A stretch of DNA of 62,145 nt from an uncultured Oscillibacter sp. (GTDB lineage Bacteria > Bacillota > Clostridia > Oscillospirales > Oscillospiraceae), in contig CAJKKQ010000016.1 of NCBI GenBank assembly GCA_905200545.1, forward strand, positions 1-62,145, written 5' to 3'. Of this stretch, positions 34,065 to 42,729 are shown in pieces. How positions within the stretch are numbered: position 1 is the first letter of the stretch; the number at the start of each line of letters is the position of its first letter. A program made the translations under genes and the position numbers. The notes under the pieces are model-generated. The model was not told the DNA's origin. It searched no databases and saw nothing but the letters and a program-made list of their open reading frames with translations.

Positions 34065-34147
34065 GCTTCTTCCTCCTTTTTTCTTCTCAGGCCCGCATGG
34101 AGATCTCCAGCCTGATCCTGATGGCAACCAGGCTCTCGGGCTCGTTT

Positions 34148-34153
34148 ATTATA
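34148..34153 (-). promoter_or_regulatory. Probable -10 box of the por operon
   Basis: A perfect TATAAT on the minus strand within an AT-rich stretch upstream of porC. No convincing -35 is seen at 17 nt, so it may need an activator. Confidence 0.4.
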
Positions 34154-34194
34154 ATACTACAAAAATATTCCAGATGAAAGGACTCAATTTGTAC

Positions 34195-34231
34195 AAAAAG
34201 CGCGCCGCAAACCTTTCATTTTGAGGCGCGC
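34195..34231 (-). terminator. Terminator after methionine gamma-lyase
   Basis: A 7-bp GC-rich stem (34200-34206 with 34225-34231) with an 18-nt loop, followed by CTTTTTG on the minus strand. It lies beyond the megL stop, ahead of the por promoter. Confidence 0.6.
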
Positions 34232-34273
34232 CATGTTGCTCATGGGATCAAGCGCCCGGCAGCCCTGTCAAAA

Positions 34274-35467
34274 TCACACCAGGGTATCCAGAACCGCCTT
34301 GAAGTCGGCAATGATATCCTCGGGATCCTCCAGGCCCACGCTGATACGCACCAGGCCCTCAGAGATGCCCGCCACCTTCAGCTCCTCGGCGGAATAGGTG
34401 GAGTGGGTCATAGTGGCAGGATGCTCTACCAACGTCTCGGCATCACCCAGGGAGACGGCAATGACGCACAGCTCCAGCTTGTTGAGGGCGGCGGCAGTGG
34501 CGGCCTTGTCGGCCTTGAGCTCAATGGAGATCATGCCGCCGGGCAGCTTCATCTGACGGGCCGCGATCTCGTGGCCGGGGAAGGTATCCAGACCGGGATA
34601 GTAGACCTTGTCCACCGCCGGGTGGCCGGCGAAGAACTCCGCCACCTTCTTGGCATTGGCACAGTGGCGCTCCATGCGGATGTCCAGGGTCTTCATGCCC
34701 CGGGCCATCAGGAAGGCGTTGAAGGGGCTCATGACGGCGCCGGTCATATCCTTCAGGCCGAACATCCGGCAGGTACCGATGAACTCCTTGCTGCCCACCA
34801 CCACGCCGGCGATGACGTCACCGTGGCCGTTCAGGTACTTGGTGGCGCTGTGGACCACCACATCGGCCCCCAGCTCCAGCGGGCGCTGCAGATAGGGCGT
34901 GCAGAAGGTGTTGTCCACCATGACCTTGATGGCAGGATTGTAAGCGTGTGCCAGCTCCGAGACAGCGGCAATGTCCACGATCTTCAGCGTGGGATTGCAG
35001 GGGGTCTCCAGATACACCACCCGGGTCTTGTCGGTAAGGGCGGCTTTCAGGGCCTCCAGATTGGTCATGTCGATGAAGGTGACCTTGACGCCGAACTTGC
35101 AGATGCCGTGGTTGAGCAGCGCATAGGTGCAGCCATAGAGGGTATCGCTGGCCACGATCTCGTCGCCGGCTTCCACGCTGCTCCAGATGGCGGTGGAAAT
35201 GGCGCCCATGCCGGAGGCGGTGGCCAGGGCGTCCTCGCCGCCCTCCAGCTCCGCCATCTTGGCCTCCACCACGCCTACGGTGGGGTTGCCCAGGCGGGAA
35301 TAGATATATCCGGACTCCTGACCGGCGAAGCGGGCACCGCCCTGCTCCACAGTCTCAAACTCAAAGGTAGAGGTCTGATAAATGGGCGCGCACAGAGCAC
35401 CGGCATCGTTGGAAGTCTTGCCCGCATGGATCTGACGGGTGGCAAAGCCCAGGTTCTTCTTGTTCAT
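34274..35467 (-). CDS. megL: Methionine gamma-lyase (PLP, Cys/Met metabolism family)
   Basis: 397 residues; expected to split L-methionine to methanethiol, ammonia and 2-oxobutyrate. PLP lysine lies in VVHSATKYLNGHGDV near residue 209. The pattern TLYGCTYALLNHGICKFGV near 112 contains the Cys following LYG that marks methionine gamma-lyase (equivalent to Cys116 of Pseudomonas putida MGL), and GLKDMTGAVMSPFNAFLM is also close to that enzyme. Cystathionine lyases and O-acetylhomoserine enzymes normally lack this Cys. Divergent from a LysR gene, which may control it. Confidence 0.85.
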   Translation of the reverse strand: MNKKNLGFATRQIHAGKTSNDAGALCAPIYQTSTFEFETVEQGGARFAGQESGYIYSRLGNPTVGVVEAKMAELEGGEDALATASGMGAISTAIWSSVEAGDEIVASDTLYGCTYALLNHGICKFGVKVTFIDMTNLEALKAALTDKTRVVYLETPCNPTLKIVDIAAVSELAHAYNPAIKVMVDNTFCTPYLQRPLELGADVVVHSATKYLNGHGDVIAGVVVGSKEFIGTCRMFGLKDMTGAVMSPFNAFLMARGMKTLDIRMERHCANAKKVAEFFAGHPAVDKVYYPGLDTFPGHEIAARQMKLPGGMISIELKADKAATAAALNKLELCVIAVSLGDAETLVEHPATMTHSTYSAEELKVAGISEGLVRISVGLEDPEDIIADFKAVLDTLV

Positions 35468-35749
35468 AAAAACGTACCGTCCTTTCTCGACCGTTTCACG
35501 TCAATGTTTTGTCTGATTTCCGCTGTTATTTCTTTTTCGTTGTTGAGCGTGTTTTGGCAATAAGAGGTCTGTTAGAAGAGAAGGAGAGCAAAGGGTGTTT
35601 CAAAGTCCGTTTTTTACTGGCATGATTTCACAGAAGTTTCGTTTTAAAGAATCATATTTTTGGTTCTTTCAACTATACTGTAACATGGCTGCCCGAAAAG
35701 TGTTAGTACGGTATTTCCTGAATCTGTTCACGCTTTTTTTGATAACCAT

Positions 35750-35778
35750 TTGACAAGATCCGACTGCGGCGTTATAGT
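35750..35778 (+). promoter_or_regulatory. Sigma-A promoter of the LysR gene
   Basis: Perfect TTGACA (35750-35755), 17-nt spacer, TATAGT (35773-35778), 50 nt before the LysR start. The rest of the 360-nt gap between megL and this gene (35468-35827) is AT-rich, with no gene seen; it should hold the megL promoter and LysR sites. Confidence 0.75.
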
Positions 35779-35827
35779 GGAAACTGGAAGCGCGGATGAA
35801 CGGACGAATCATGCAGGAGGGCTGTAT

Positions 35828-36796
35828 ATGACGTTCCAGCAGCTTACATACGTGGTGGAGATCTCCAAATGCGGCTCCATCAACAAGGCCGCCCACAAGC
35901 TCTTTTTATCTCAGTCCGGCATTTCCACCGCCGTTCGGGAGCTGGAGGAAGAGCTGGGCATCCGCTTTTTCACCCGCAGCAATCGGGGGGTGGAGTTCAC
36001 ACCGGAGGGCAAGGAATTCCTCAGCTATGCCGTCTCCCTGCTGGAGCAGAAGCAACGCATCGAAAGCCTGTACGGCGAATCCTCCAATACTGCCGCCCCC
36101 ACCCGCTTTTCCGTCTCCACCCAGCGCTATCCCTTTACGGAAGACGCCTTTTTGCGGATGCTGCAGTGTACCCAGGACAACCGCTACTGCTTCTCCATCC
36201 GGGAGGCAGGCATGGACGCCGTGATCGACGATGTTTACGACCACCGGGCGGATATCGGCGTCATCTTCTTGACGGAGCTGACGGAAAAGATCATCCGGCG
36301 GCTGCTGGACGCCCGGGAGCTGGATTTCCACGAGATCGCCTCCGTATCCCCCTGCATCTACGTTCGCAAGGGCCACCCGCTGGCAAACCGGGACGGGGTC
36401 AGTGAGGAAGATCTGGCAGGGTATCCCTATGTCTCCTTTGAGCACAGCCAGGGCGTGGGAACCGACTTTTCCGAGGAGTACCAGATCCTGTCCATCAAAA
36501 AGCCTGCCCAGCAGATCAGCGTCAATAACCGGGCCACCATGATGAACGTCCTTGCCAATACGGATGCCTATACCACCGGCAGCGGCCTTCTGGTGGAGCG
36601 GCTCACCAGCCAGGCGGTGGTGACCATTCCCCTGTCCGGAAAGACCTGCATCCGCCTGGGCTGGATCCGTCCCCGCAGCAGCAAGCTCACTCCCCAGGCA
36701 GCCCAGTTTGTGGGGCTTCTGGATCAATCCATCGCAGAATCCATCGCCTTTACCGACCGCGTCCACCAATCCCTTTGCCATGGTCCCTCTCATTGA
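35828..36796 (+). CDS. LysR family transcriptional regulator
   Basis: 322 residues. The winged helix is at the N-terminus (MTFQQLTYVVEISKCGSINK, then KLFLSQSGISTAVRELEEELG), with the type 2 periplasmic-binding inducer domain after residue 90. ATG 35828 follows GGAGG by 7 nt. It is divergent from methionine gamma-lyase and converges on an NhaC antiporter gene, so the regulon may be sulfur amino acid use; the inducer is not known. Confidence 0.9.
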   Translation: MTFQQLTYVVEISKCGSINKAAHKLFLSQSGISTAVRELEEELGIRFFTRSNRGVEFTPEGKEFLSYAVSLLEQKQRIESLYGESSNTAAPTRFSVSTQRYPFTEDAFLRMLQCTQDNRYCFSIREAGMDAVIDDVYDHRADIGVIFLTELTEKIIRRLLDARELDFHEIASVSPCIYVRKGHPLANRDGVSEEDLAGYPYVSFEHSQGVGTDFSEEYQILSIKKPAQQISVNNRATMMNVLANTDAYTTGSGLLVERLTSQAVVTIPLSGKTCIRLGWIRPRSSKLTPQAAQFVGLLDQSIAESIAFTDRVHQSLCHGPSH

Positions 36797-36814
36797 ACCA
36801 GACGCTCAGGTGAA

Positions 36815-36846
36815 AACAACGCCGGCCCTTGTGGGCCGGCGTTGTT
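36815..36846 (+). terminator. Bidirectional terminator between LysR and NhaC genes
   Basis: A 14-bp perfect stem (36815-36828 with 36833-36846, loop TTGT), flanked by A-rich and T-rich sequence, between two converging genes. Confidence 0.9.
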
Positions 36847-36852
36847 CCTTTG

Positions 36853-38301
36853 TTACAGCTCCGCTTCCAGATTGGCGGCCTCGGCCTCCAATTCAGCGGC
36901 TTCCCGCTCCATGGCGGCTTTCTTCTCAGCCACGCCGGACTCCGCCACATCATACTCCCAGTTCCAGGGATTGCGGCGGCAGACGCCGTCGGCAAAGGGG
37001 ATGAAGATGGACAGGAGGCCAACCACGGCCAAGACCCAGCAGTACCACAGGTTGGGGATGATCTCGGTGGGGTTCATGGTAATGCCGTAGGCGGTGGTCA
37101 GCGTCGCCGCGGAGAGCAGCTGCGCACCATAGGGGATGGCTCCCTGGAGCACGCAGGAGAACACGTCCAGCAAGGACGCGGTGCGGCGGGGATCCACATG
37201 ATACTCCCGGCTGATATCCTTGGCCATACTGCCGCTGAGGACGATGGCCACGGTGTTGTTGGCGGTGGCGCAGTCCGCCAGGGAAACCAGGGCGGCAATG
37301 CCCACCTGGGCGGACTTGTTGCCCTTCATCATGCCCCGCAGCTTGTAAATGAGCCAGGTGACGCCGCCGTTGTGGGTCACCATCTCAGACATACCGCCGC
37401 AGAAGAGGGTCAGGAAGAACACCTCGTTCATGCCGGTAAAGCCCGTCCAGATGTTCTGGGCAAAGCCGAAGATATCCAGTGCGCCGGTGGCCATGCCGAT
37501 GATACCGGCGGCAAAGATGCCGATGGTCAGCACCAGGAACACATTCATGCCCAACAGGGCCAGGATCAAAACCAGCAGATACGGCACCACCTTGACGATG
37601 CTGTACTCCAAAGCGCCCATATCAGGCACCACTTCCGGGCGGCCCACCACCAGCAGGATGATAATGGTGATGATGGCGGCAGGCAGTGCGATGAAGAAGT
37701 TCACCCGGAACTTGTCCCGCATCTCGCAGCCCTGGGAACGGGTGGCAGCGATGGTGGTATCAGAGATCATGGAGAGGTTGTCGCCGAACATGGCGCCGCC
37801 CACGCAGGCACCCACCATCATGGGAATGCTCAAGCCGCCCTTGTCCGCCAAGCCCACGGCGATGGGAACGATGGCGCTGATGGTGCCCATGGAGGTACCG
37901 GTGGCGGTGCCCATGAACGCGGAAATGATGAACACGCCGGCAGCCAGGAAATGAACGGGGATCAGGGACAAGCCCAGATTCACCGTGGCGTCCCGTCCGC
38001 CCATGGCGGCGGCCACACCGGAGAAGGCACCGGCCAGAAGATAGATCATCAGCATGGTCAGGACGTCCTCGTTGGCGGCGCCCTTTGCGAAGATGCGGAA
38101 GCGGTCATTGATGGAGCCCTTGGTCATGCAGAAGGCCACCAGCACCGCAATAAACATGGCCGTCACCGAGGGGAACTGATAGAACGCCATATCCGTTCCC
38201 TGTGCCTGGAGGATCAGACCGGCGCCCAGATAAATCACCACAAATACCAAAAACGGGATCAGTGCGGAGCCTCTGCCTTTCTTATTCAAGGTATTGTCCA
38301 T
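36853..38301 (-). CDS. NhaC family sodium-coupled antiporter
   Basis: 482 residues with about eleven hydrophobic segments. NhaC/MleN-like marks include IISAFMGTATGTSMGTISAIVPIAVGL near 124-150, GAMFGDNLSMISDTTIAA and LADCATANNTVAIVLSGSMAKDI. The C-terminus after residue 450 is a charged helical tail (MEREAAELEAEAANLEAEL). The family exchanges Na+ for H+, malate/lactate or amino acids; a branch (MetT) is linked to methionine uptake. Closeness to megL makes methionine a reasonable but unproven cargo. Confidence 0.85.
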   Translation of the reverse strand: MDNTLNKKGRGSALIPFLVFVVIYLGAGLILQAQGTDMAFYQFPSVTAMFIAVLVAFCMTKGSINDRFRIFAKGAANEDVLTMLMIYLLAGAFSGVAAAMGGRDATVNLGLSLIPVHFLAAGVFIISAFMGTATGTSMGTISAIVPIAVGLADKGGLSIPMMVGACVGGAMFGDNLSMISDTTIAATRSQGCEMRDKFRVNFFIALPAAIITIIILLVVGRPEVVPDMGALEYSIVKVVPYLLVLILALLGMNVFLVLTIGIFAAGIIGMATGALDIFGFAQNIWTGFTGMNEVFFLTLFCGGMSEMVTHNGGVTWLIYKLRGMMKGNKSAQVGIAALVSLADCATANNTVAIVLSGSMAKDISREYHVDPRRTASLLDVFSCVLQGAIPYGAQLLSAATLTTAYGITMNPTEIIPNLWYCWVLAVVGLLSIFIPFADGVCRRNPWNWEYDVAESGVAEKKAAMEREAAELEAEAANLEAEL

Positions 38302-38395
38302 AATCTTTCTCCTCTACAATTCTGTTTTTCCCGTGTGCACACCCTCGTTTCGTCTGATTGCATAAATTTTTATGGTATCTTGCTCTCTCCTCTGT

Positions 38396-38417
38396 GCAAA
38401 ATCATATCATATTTTGC
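38396..38417. repeat. Palindrome at the NhaC promoter
   Basis: GCAAAAT and ATTTTGC are perfect inverted arms around an 8-nt centre. On the minus strand TATGAT inside it may be the -10 box, so a bound protein would block the promoter. Confidence 0.5.
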
Positions 38418-38726
38418 GTGAAAGCCGTTAATACCGATTTCGAATAATGGATTCCCTGTTTTTATGATAACCAGCACCGCCCCCGGCTCCCGTTCCAAAA
38501 AGTAAATATGTGTAGATATCAGGTAAAAATCCCCATAAAACTTCCGCAGGAAACGATTACCTCTTACCTTTTCCCGGCAGATTTATCGATATGCCTGCCG
38601 CCTGCCTTCCCGGTCCGGCATCTCTTTCTCTATAGTCCGCATCTATACTAAGAATGATACACGCTTTCCGGGGCAGTCCCCGCATCTGTTGCAGCCGGGA
38701 TATGCGGCCCGTCGGGAAAAGGCGTC

Positions 38727-38765
38727 AAAAGAACCCGTTCCCCAAAGAGAACGGGTTCTTTTTTC
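38727..38765 (-). terminator. Terminator of the VTC-DUF4956-lipoprotein operon
   Basis: A 14-bp perfect stem (38727-38740 with 38749-38762, 8-nt loop), with A-run on one side and T-run on the other, so bidirectional. It directly follows the lipoprotein stop on the minus strand. Confidence 0.9.
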
Positions 38766-38771
38766 AGCTGC

Positions 38772-40445
38772 TTAGGAAAGGGCGGTTTCGGCTTCCCCGG
38801 GTATCCGGCCCTGTGGGCCGTCCTCCTGACGGGGCATTTCAGAAGGCCCATGGCCGTCACCCATCTGTCCGCCGCCCCGGCCGCCGGTCATGGCGCCGGG
38901 ATTTTCCTCGGAACCGTCGTTGGTGGTCACCTCGCCGCCGTTGTTGGTATAGGTACCGTCGGCATCCAACGCGGTATCCCCGTTTCCGTTGCAGGTGAGA
39001 TCCAGGGTGCCGCCGTTGATGGTGAGGGCTCCGTTGGAGTCGATGCAGTCCCCCTGGGAGACAATGGTGAAGGCGCCGCCGTTGATGACGATCCAGCTGT
39101 CGGAAGAGGCAGAGAATTGATCCTGCTGGGGCCTCCCGCCGCCGAAGCCGGAGCTGTCCGCCCCTCCGGCGGCGTTGATACCGTCATCCTGAGAGGTGAT
39201 CGTAAAGTCTCCGCCGTCAATGGTGACCGTCAGGCCCTCGATCCCCTCGTAGCAGTACGGGATGTCGAAGGTGCCATTCTGGATGGTGACAGCCCCATCG
39301 GAATGGAGCGCGTCATCTCCGCTGCGCAGCGTGAAGGTGCCTGCCGTGATCAGGATGTCTCCGTTGGCATGGATGGAGTCATCCGCCGTATCCGCCGTAA
39401 AGCTCCCCCCATTTACAGTAATGGAACCATCTGCCTTGAGGCCCTTTTCACTGACAGTATCCGTCTCCGCCTCCTCCGTCTGGGCAGGCTCCTCCGGAGC
39501 GGCGGGAGCCTGGCCGGGGGCTCCCCGCTGGCCGGGATCAAAGCTCTCGCCGGTGTCCATGGTCACGCTGGCACTTCCCTCCCCGGTGGTCAGGTCAAAG
39601 GTGCCTCCGTCCACCCGCAGCGCCCCGCTGGCGCTGACGGCGTCTCCCTGGGCCCGGATGGTATAGCTGCCGCCGGCAATGTACAAACAGCCCAAAGCGG
39701 CATCGTCGGCATTCTCAGCGTGGAGGCCGTCCTTGCCGGAGGTGATGGCAAAGCTGCCGTCCGCGATGGACAGGCTGTCCTTCCCTGTCAGACCGGTGCT
39801 TGCGGCCGTGATGGTATAGTTTCCCCCGGCCACCACCAGGTCGTCCTTGGACACCACGCCGTGTCCCGCCTGAGCCTGGATGGTGAGGCTGCCGGAGCCG
39901 TTGAGGGTCAGATCCGTCTTGGCAAAGATCACCGCGTCGATGTTGTTGTCATCGATGGCCTCATAGGTCCCGCCGTTGGTCAGGGTATTCTCCGTTCCCT
40001 CCGCCAGGGTCACAAATACCTTATCCGCCTCCAGGGCGTAGATGGCGGCGGAAGCGGCACTGGTGATATCCGCCCCGGCCAGCACCAGCTGGACCTTGTC
40101 CGTGTCCCCCGCGTTGACCACGATCTGTCCCTCCGTCAGGGTTCCGGAGAGGAGGAAGGTTCCCGCGTCGGTGATGGTCACCCGGCCGCCGTCAACAGTG
40201 ACCGCGTCGGAGGAACAGGAAGCAGTCTCACCGCTGAGTTCAATAGAGACTGCCGTGCTCTCGTCATAGGTGCCTGCCAAATCCCGGTCGCTGAACAACC
40301 CGTCCGGATCCACCACCGCGGTACCGGCAGTATCCGTTGATTCACCCGGGCTGGCCTCATCGTCGGCGGAGGCTCCACACCCGCTCAAAAGCACCATCAG
40401 GCAAAGAGTCAGGGAAAGCACGGTTTTTCTCACGAAGATACGCAT
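38772..40445 (-). CDS. Carbohydrate-binding-domain (DUF4353-like) lipoprotein
   Basis: 557 residues, exported. Lipobox LSGC puts the acylated cysteine at 23. The body is a parallel-beta-like series of short repeats, each of the kind VDGGTFDLTTG, INGGAFTIVSQGD, with recurring pairs GDDALHSDG, DDGINA and GNGDTALDADG, typical of carbohydrate-binding domain/right-handed beta-helix proteins found beside CotH kinases. A Gln/Glu/Pro-rich linker interrupts near residue 310-330, and the C-terminal tail is Gly/Pro/acid-rich. ATG 40445 is used because AAGGAGG precedes it. Third gene of the polyphosphate polymerase operon; ligand unknown. Confidence 0.85.
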   Translation of the reverse strand: MRIFVRKTVLSLTLCLMVLLSGCGASADDEASPGESTDTAGTAVVDPDGLFSDRDLAGTYDESTAVSIELSGETASCSSDAVTVDGGRVTITDAGTFLLSGTLTEGQIVVNAGDTDKVQLVLAGADITSAASAAIYALEADKVFVTLAEGTENTLTNGGTYEAIDDNNIDAVIFAKTDLTLNGSGSLTIQAQAGHGVVSKDDLVVAGGNYTITAASTGLTGKDSLSIADGSFAITSGKDGLHAENADDAALGCLYIAGGSYTIRAQGDAVSASGALRVDGGTFDLTTGEGSASVTMDTGESFDPGQRGAPGQAPAAPEEPAQTEEAETDTVSEKGLKADGSITVNGGSFTADTADDSIHANGDILITAGTFTLRSGDDALHSDGAVTIQNGTFDIPYCYEGIEGLTVTIDGGDFTITSQDDGINAAGGADSSGFGGGRPQQDQFSASSDSWIVINGGAFTIVSQGDCIDSNGALTINGGTLDLTCNGNGDTALDADGTYTNNGGEVTTNDGSEENPGAMTGGRGGGQMGDGHGPSEMPRQEDGPQGRIPGEAETALS

Positions 40446-40455
40446 ATACTCCTCC

Positions 40456-41151
40456 TTACAGGCTGACCGCCGTGGTATCCTGATGGCACAAAGAGAGCTC
40501 CAGGTTTCCATTGCGCAGCCGCAATTCGTCCAGGAAGCGTTTCTCCTGGGCGGGATCCTTCAGTGTCAGGTCATAGGTCAGCTTAAAAAGGCTCCCCATA
40601 TTGGTGGTCTTCACCTGGGTCAGGGTATACCCGGTGGCATACTGCTCCAGAACCGGATCAAACACACCGGCATAGTCCAGATCCTCGGGGATCGTGATAT
40701 GCAGGGTGCGCAGCCGGGGCATCCCCCGCCGCCCGCCCAGATCCAGGGCGGTGTACACCATGGTCACGCCTCCCAGGATCAACGTAAAGAGCACCGCATA
40801 GCCCAAATACCCCATTCCCGTAATGAGGCCCGCCCCCATGGCCACGAAAATGGCCCCAATCTCCCGGGCGGAGCCGGGAGCGGATCGAAAGCGCACCAGG
40901 CTGAACGCTCCGGCCACCGCCACGCCGGTTCCCACGTTGCCGTTGACCATCATGATGACCACGCACACCACTGCCGGCAAAATGGCCAGCGTGACGGCGA
41001 AGCTCCTGGTAAATGCGGAGCGCCACAGGGTCATGGCGCACAGGATCAGACCTATGACCAGGGAGACGCCCACGCACAAAAGGAATTCCCCCGGCGTGAT
41101 GGTGGCGGTCAGCTCCGTGTCGAAGATCCCGCGAAACAGGCTCTCAGGCAT
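40456..41151 (-). CDS. DUF4956 membrane protein
   Basis: 231 residues. The N-terminal half has four membrane segments (FLLCVGVSLVIGLILCAMTL; FAVTLAILPAVVCVVIMMV; IGAIFVAMGAGLITGMGYL; AVLFTLILGGVTMVYTAL), with the DUF4956 signature NVGTGVAVAGAFSLVRFRS between the second and third. The C-terminal 80 residues are a cytoplasmic ACT-like domain. Genes of this family nearly always neighbour VTC-type polyphosphate polymerase genes. Its start overlaps the polymerase gene by 8 nt. Role unknown; a transport or scaffold partner of the polymerase is plausible. Confidence 0.9.
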   Translation of the reverse strand: MPESLFRGIFDTELTATITPGEFLLCVGVSLVIGLILCAMTLWRSAFTRSFAVTLAILPAVVCVVIMMVNGNVGTGVAVAGAFSLVRFRSAPGSAREIGAIFVAMGAGLITGMGYLGYAVLFTLILGGVTMVYTALDLGGRRGMPRLRTLHITIPEDLDYAGVFDPVLEQYATGYTLTQVKTTNMGSLFKLTYDLTLKDPAQEKRFLDELRLRNGNLELSLCHQDTTAVSL

Positions 41152-41848
41152 ACCGTCTCACCTCCTGCTGTTTTTCCAGCAGCATCTGCCGGTAGGCACT
41201 GCCATACTTGGAAAAAGACGTCTGAAAAATCTTCTGCTCCGACAGGGTCCGGGCCATCCAGAGGGGCATGGCACCGGCCACTTTCAGCTCCATAAGTACC
41301 TGATTGGGATCCAGCAGCGCACTGCCCCAGGGGTCGGAGTCCAGGGTCATCGCCTGACGGCGGTAGCGGATCTCCCGGTCAAAGGTCACCCGGAACTCCG
41401 CGTCCTCCCTTCCTCGGTAGGCATCCCGTTCATAGGAGAGGAACACCGCCGGGGCAAGATCCTGATAAAATCCCACAGCATAGGCAAGTTCTCCGCCAAT
41501 CTGGGTGCCGGGCCAGGGTGCCTCACCCGCCAGGCACGCAAGAGCCTGCTCCTGAGGCAGGGCAAGGCGGCGCTTATACACCACGGAGCGGTATTTCTTC
41601 TTCAGCTCCACAAAGACCTCCTCCCCCATGGCGGCACGGCCATAGCTGCGCACCCGCAGCTTCTCCTTGTACACGGGCTTCTCCAGACTCCGGCGGATCA
41701 GCCGGAACCCGGGCGTATCCAAATAGAGATTTCGGATGGAGCTGTGGCTGTATTCATCCGCCACCATATACGGCGCCATGGCAGCGAGCACCGCTTCCTG
41801 CTGCCGCCGGGTCATAAGGTACTTATATTCATAGCGTTCAAACACCAT
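41144..41848 (-). CDS. VTC domain polyphosphate polymerase
   Basis: 234 residues. VTC signature residues are seen in the opening RYEYKYLMTRRQQ, in SSIRNLYLDTPGFRLIRRSL, YKEKLRVRSYG, FVELKKKYRSVVYKRRL and MELKVAGAMPLWM, giving the basic tunnel (Lys/Arg clusters) and metal-binding glutamates of yeast Vtc4. It likely polymerises phosphate from a nucleoside triphosphate at the cytoplasmic side. ATG 41848 is used because the domain begins there; the ribosome site AGGA is weak. Upstream residues in the same frame do not resemble the family. First gene of a three-gene operon, divergent from a response regulator. Confidence 0.87.
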   Translation of the reverse strand: MVFERYEYKYLMTRRQQEAVLAAMAPYMVADEYSHSSIRNLYLDTPGFRLIRRSLEKPVYKEKLRVRSYGRAAMGEEVFVELKKKYRSVVYKRRLALPQEQALACLAGEAPWPGTQIGGELAYAVGFYQDLAPAVFLSYERDAYRGREDAEFRVTFDREIRYRRQAMTLDSDPWGSALLDPNQVLMELKVAGAMPLWMARTLSEQKIFQTSFSKYGSAYRQMLLEKQQEVRRYA

Positions 41849-42054
41849 TTTCCTGTTCAATGGCCGGTTCCCCCTTGTGTTCTGGAATGCAGGTGATTGT
41901 ACGGGGTGAACCATAACTGAACTTAAAAGAGGGGCGTTTTTCCTGTTTATGGGAAAATTTTTCCCAGACTCCGGCCAGGCTTTTAGCTGCATTTAAAGTT
42001 CCTGCGCTATCCTGAAGTTATAATATCCCCTGACGGCAAAGGAGACATGGGAAG

Positions 42055-42729
42055 ATGCGTATTTTGCTTGCGGAGGATGAGCGCTCGCTGTCCCGGGCCA
42101 TCATCGCCCTGCTGGAACGAAACAACTATTCCGCCGACGCGGTCTATGACGGCCAGGAGGTCCTGGCCTATCTGGAGGCGGGAAATTACGACGCGCTGAT
42201 CCTGGACTGGATGATGCCCAAGATGGATGGGCTCTGTGTTTTGCGGGCGCTGCGGCAGCGGGGAAACCGGATCCCCGTGCTGATGCTCACCGCCAAGTCC
42301 GAAGTGGACGACAAGGTTCTGGGCCTGGACAGCGGCGCCAACGACTACCTCACCAAGCCCTTTTCCACTCAGGAACTCATGGCCCGGATCCGGGCCATGA
42401 CCCGCAGCCAGACCGGCCAGTTCACAAGCCGCCTCACCTTCGGAAACATCACCCTGGATCAGGCCACCTTTGAACTCTCCTCCCCCTCCGGCAGCTTCCG
42501 CCTGGCTAACAAGGAGTTTCAGATGATGGAGCTGCTGATGCGCAACCCCCGGCAGCTGATCCCCACGGAGCGGTTTTTGGAGCGGATCTGGGGCTATGAC
42601 AGCGACGTGGAGCTGAATGTGGTGTGGGTTTATATCTCCTACCTGCGCAAAAAGCTTGCCGCCCTGCGGGCAGACATCCAAATCAAAGTCACCCGGAACG
42701 CCGGCTATTCCCTGGAGGGCCGCCCATGA
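42055..42729 (+). CDS. OmpR family response regulator
   Basis: 224 residues. The receiver domain has phosphoacceptor Asp51 (LILDWMMPKMDG) with acid pair near residues 7-8 and Lys101 (YLTKPF). The C-terminal winged helix (residues 130-220) ends VVWVYISYLRKKLAA and TRNAGYSLEG. AAAGGAG lies upstream of the ATG. It overlaps the kinase gene by 4 nt (ATGA). It diverges from the polyphosphate polymerase operon, 206 nt apart, and is a good candidate to control it. Confidence 0.95.
   Translation: MRILLAEDERSLSRAIIALLERNNYSADAVYDGQEVLAYLEAGNYDALILDWMMPKMDGLCVLRALRQRGNRIPVLMLTAKSEVDDKVLGLDSGANDYLTKPFSTQELMARIRAMTRSQTGQFTSRLTFGNITLDQATFELSSPSGSFRLANKEFQMMELLMRNPRQLIPTERFLERIWGYDSDVELNVVWVYISYLRKKLAALRADIQIKVTRNAGYSLEGRP

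Larger units (their letters stand above)
38302..38771. other. 470-nt intergenic region upstream of the NhaC gene
   Basis: No gene was seen. The left part (38302-38430) should hold the NhaC promoter, with a 22-nt palindrome at 38396-38417; the middle is AT-rich; the right end carries the terminator of the lipoprotein operon. Confidence 0.8.

Noticed and set aside
36829..38421. A 530-codon plus-strand frame opposite the NhaC gene
   Set aside because: His/Gly/Gln/Asp-rich shadow of a membrane protein gene; no real start signal.
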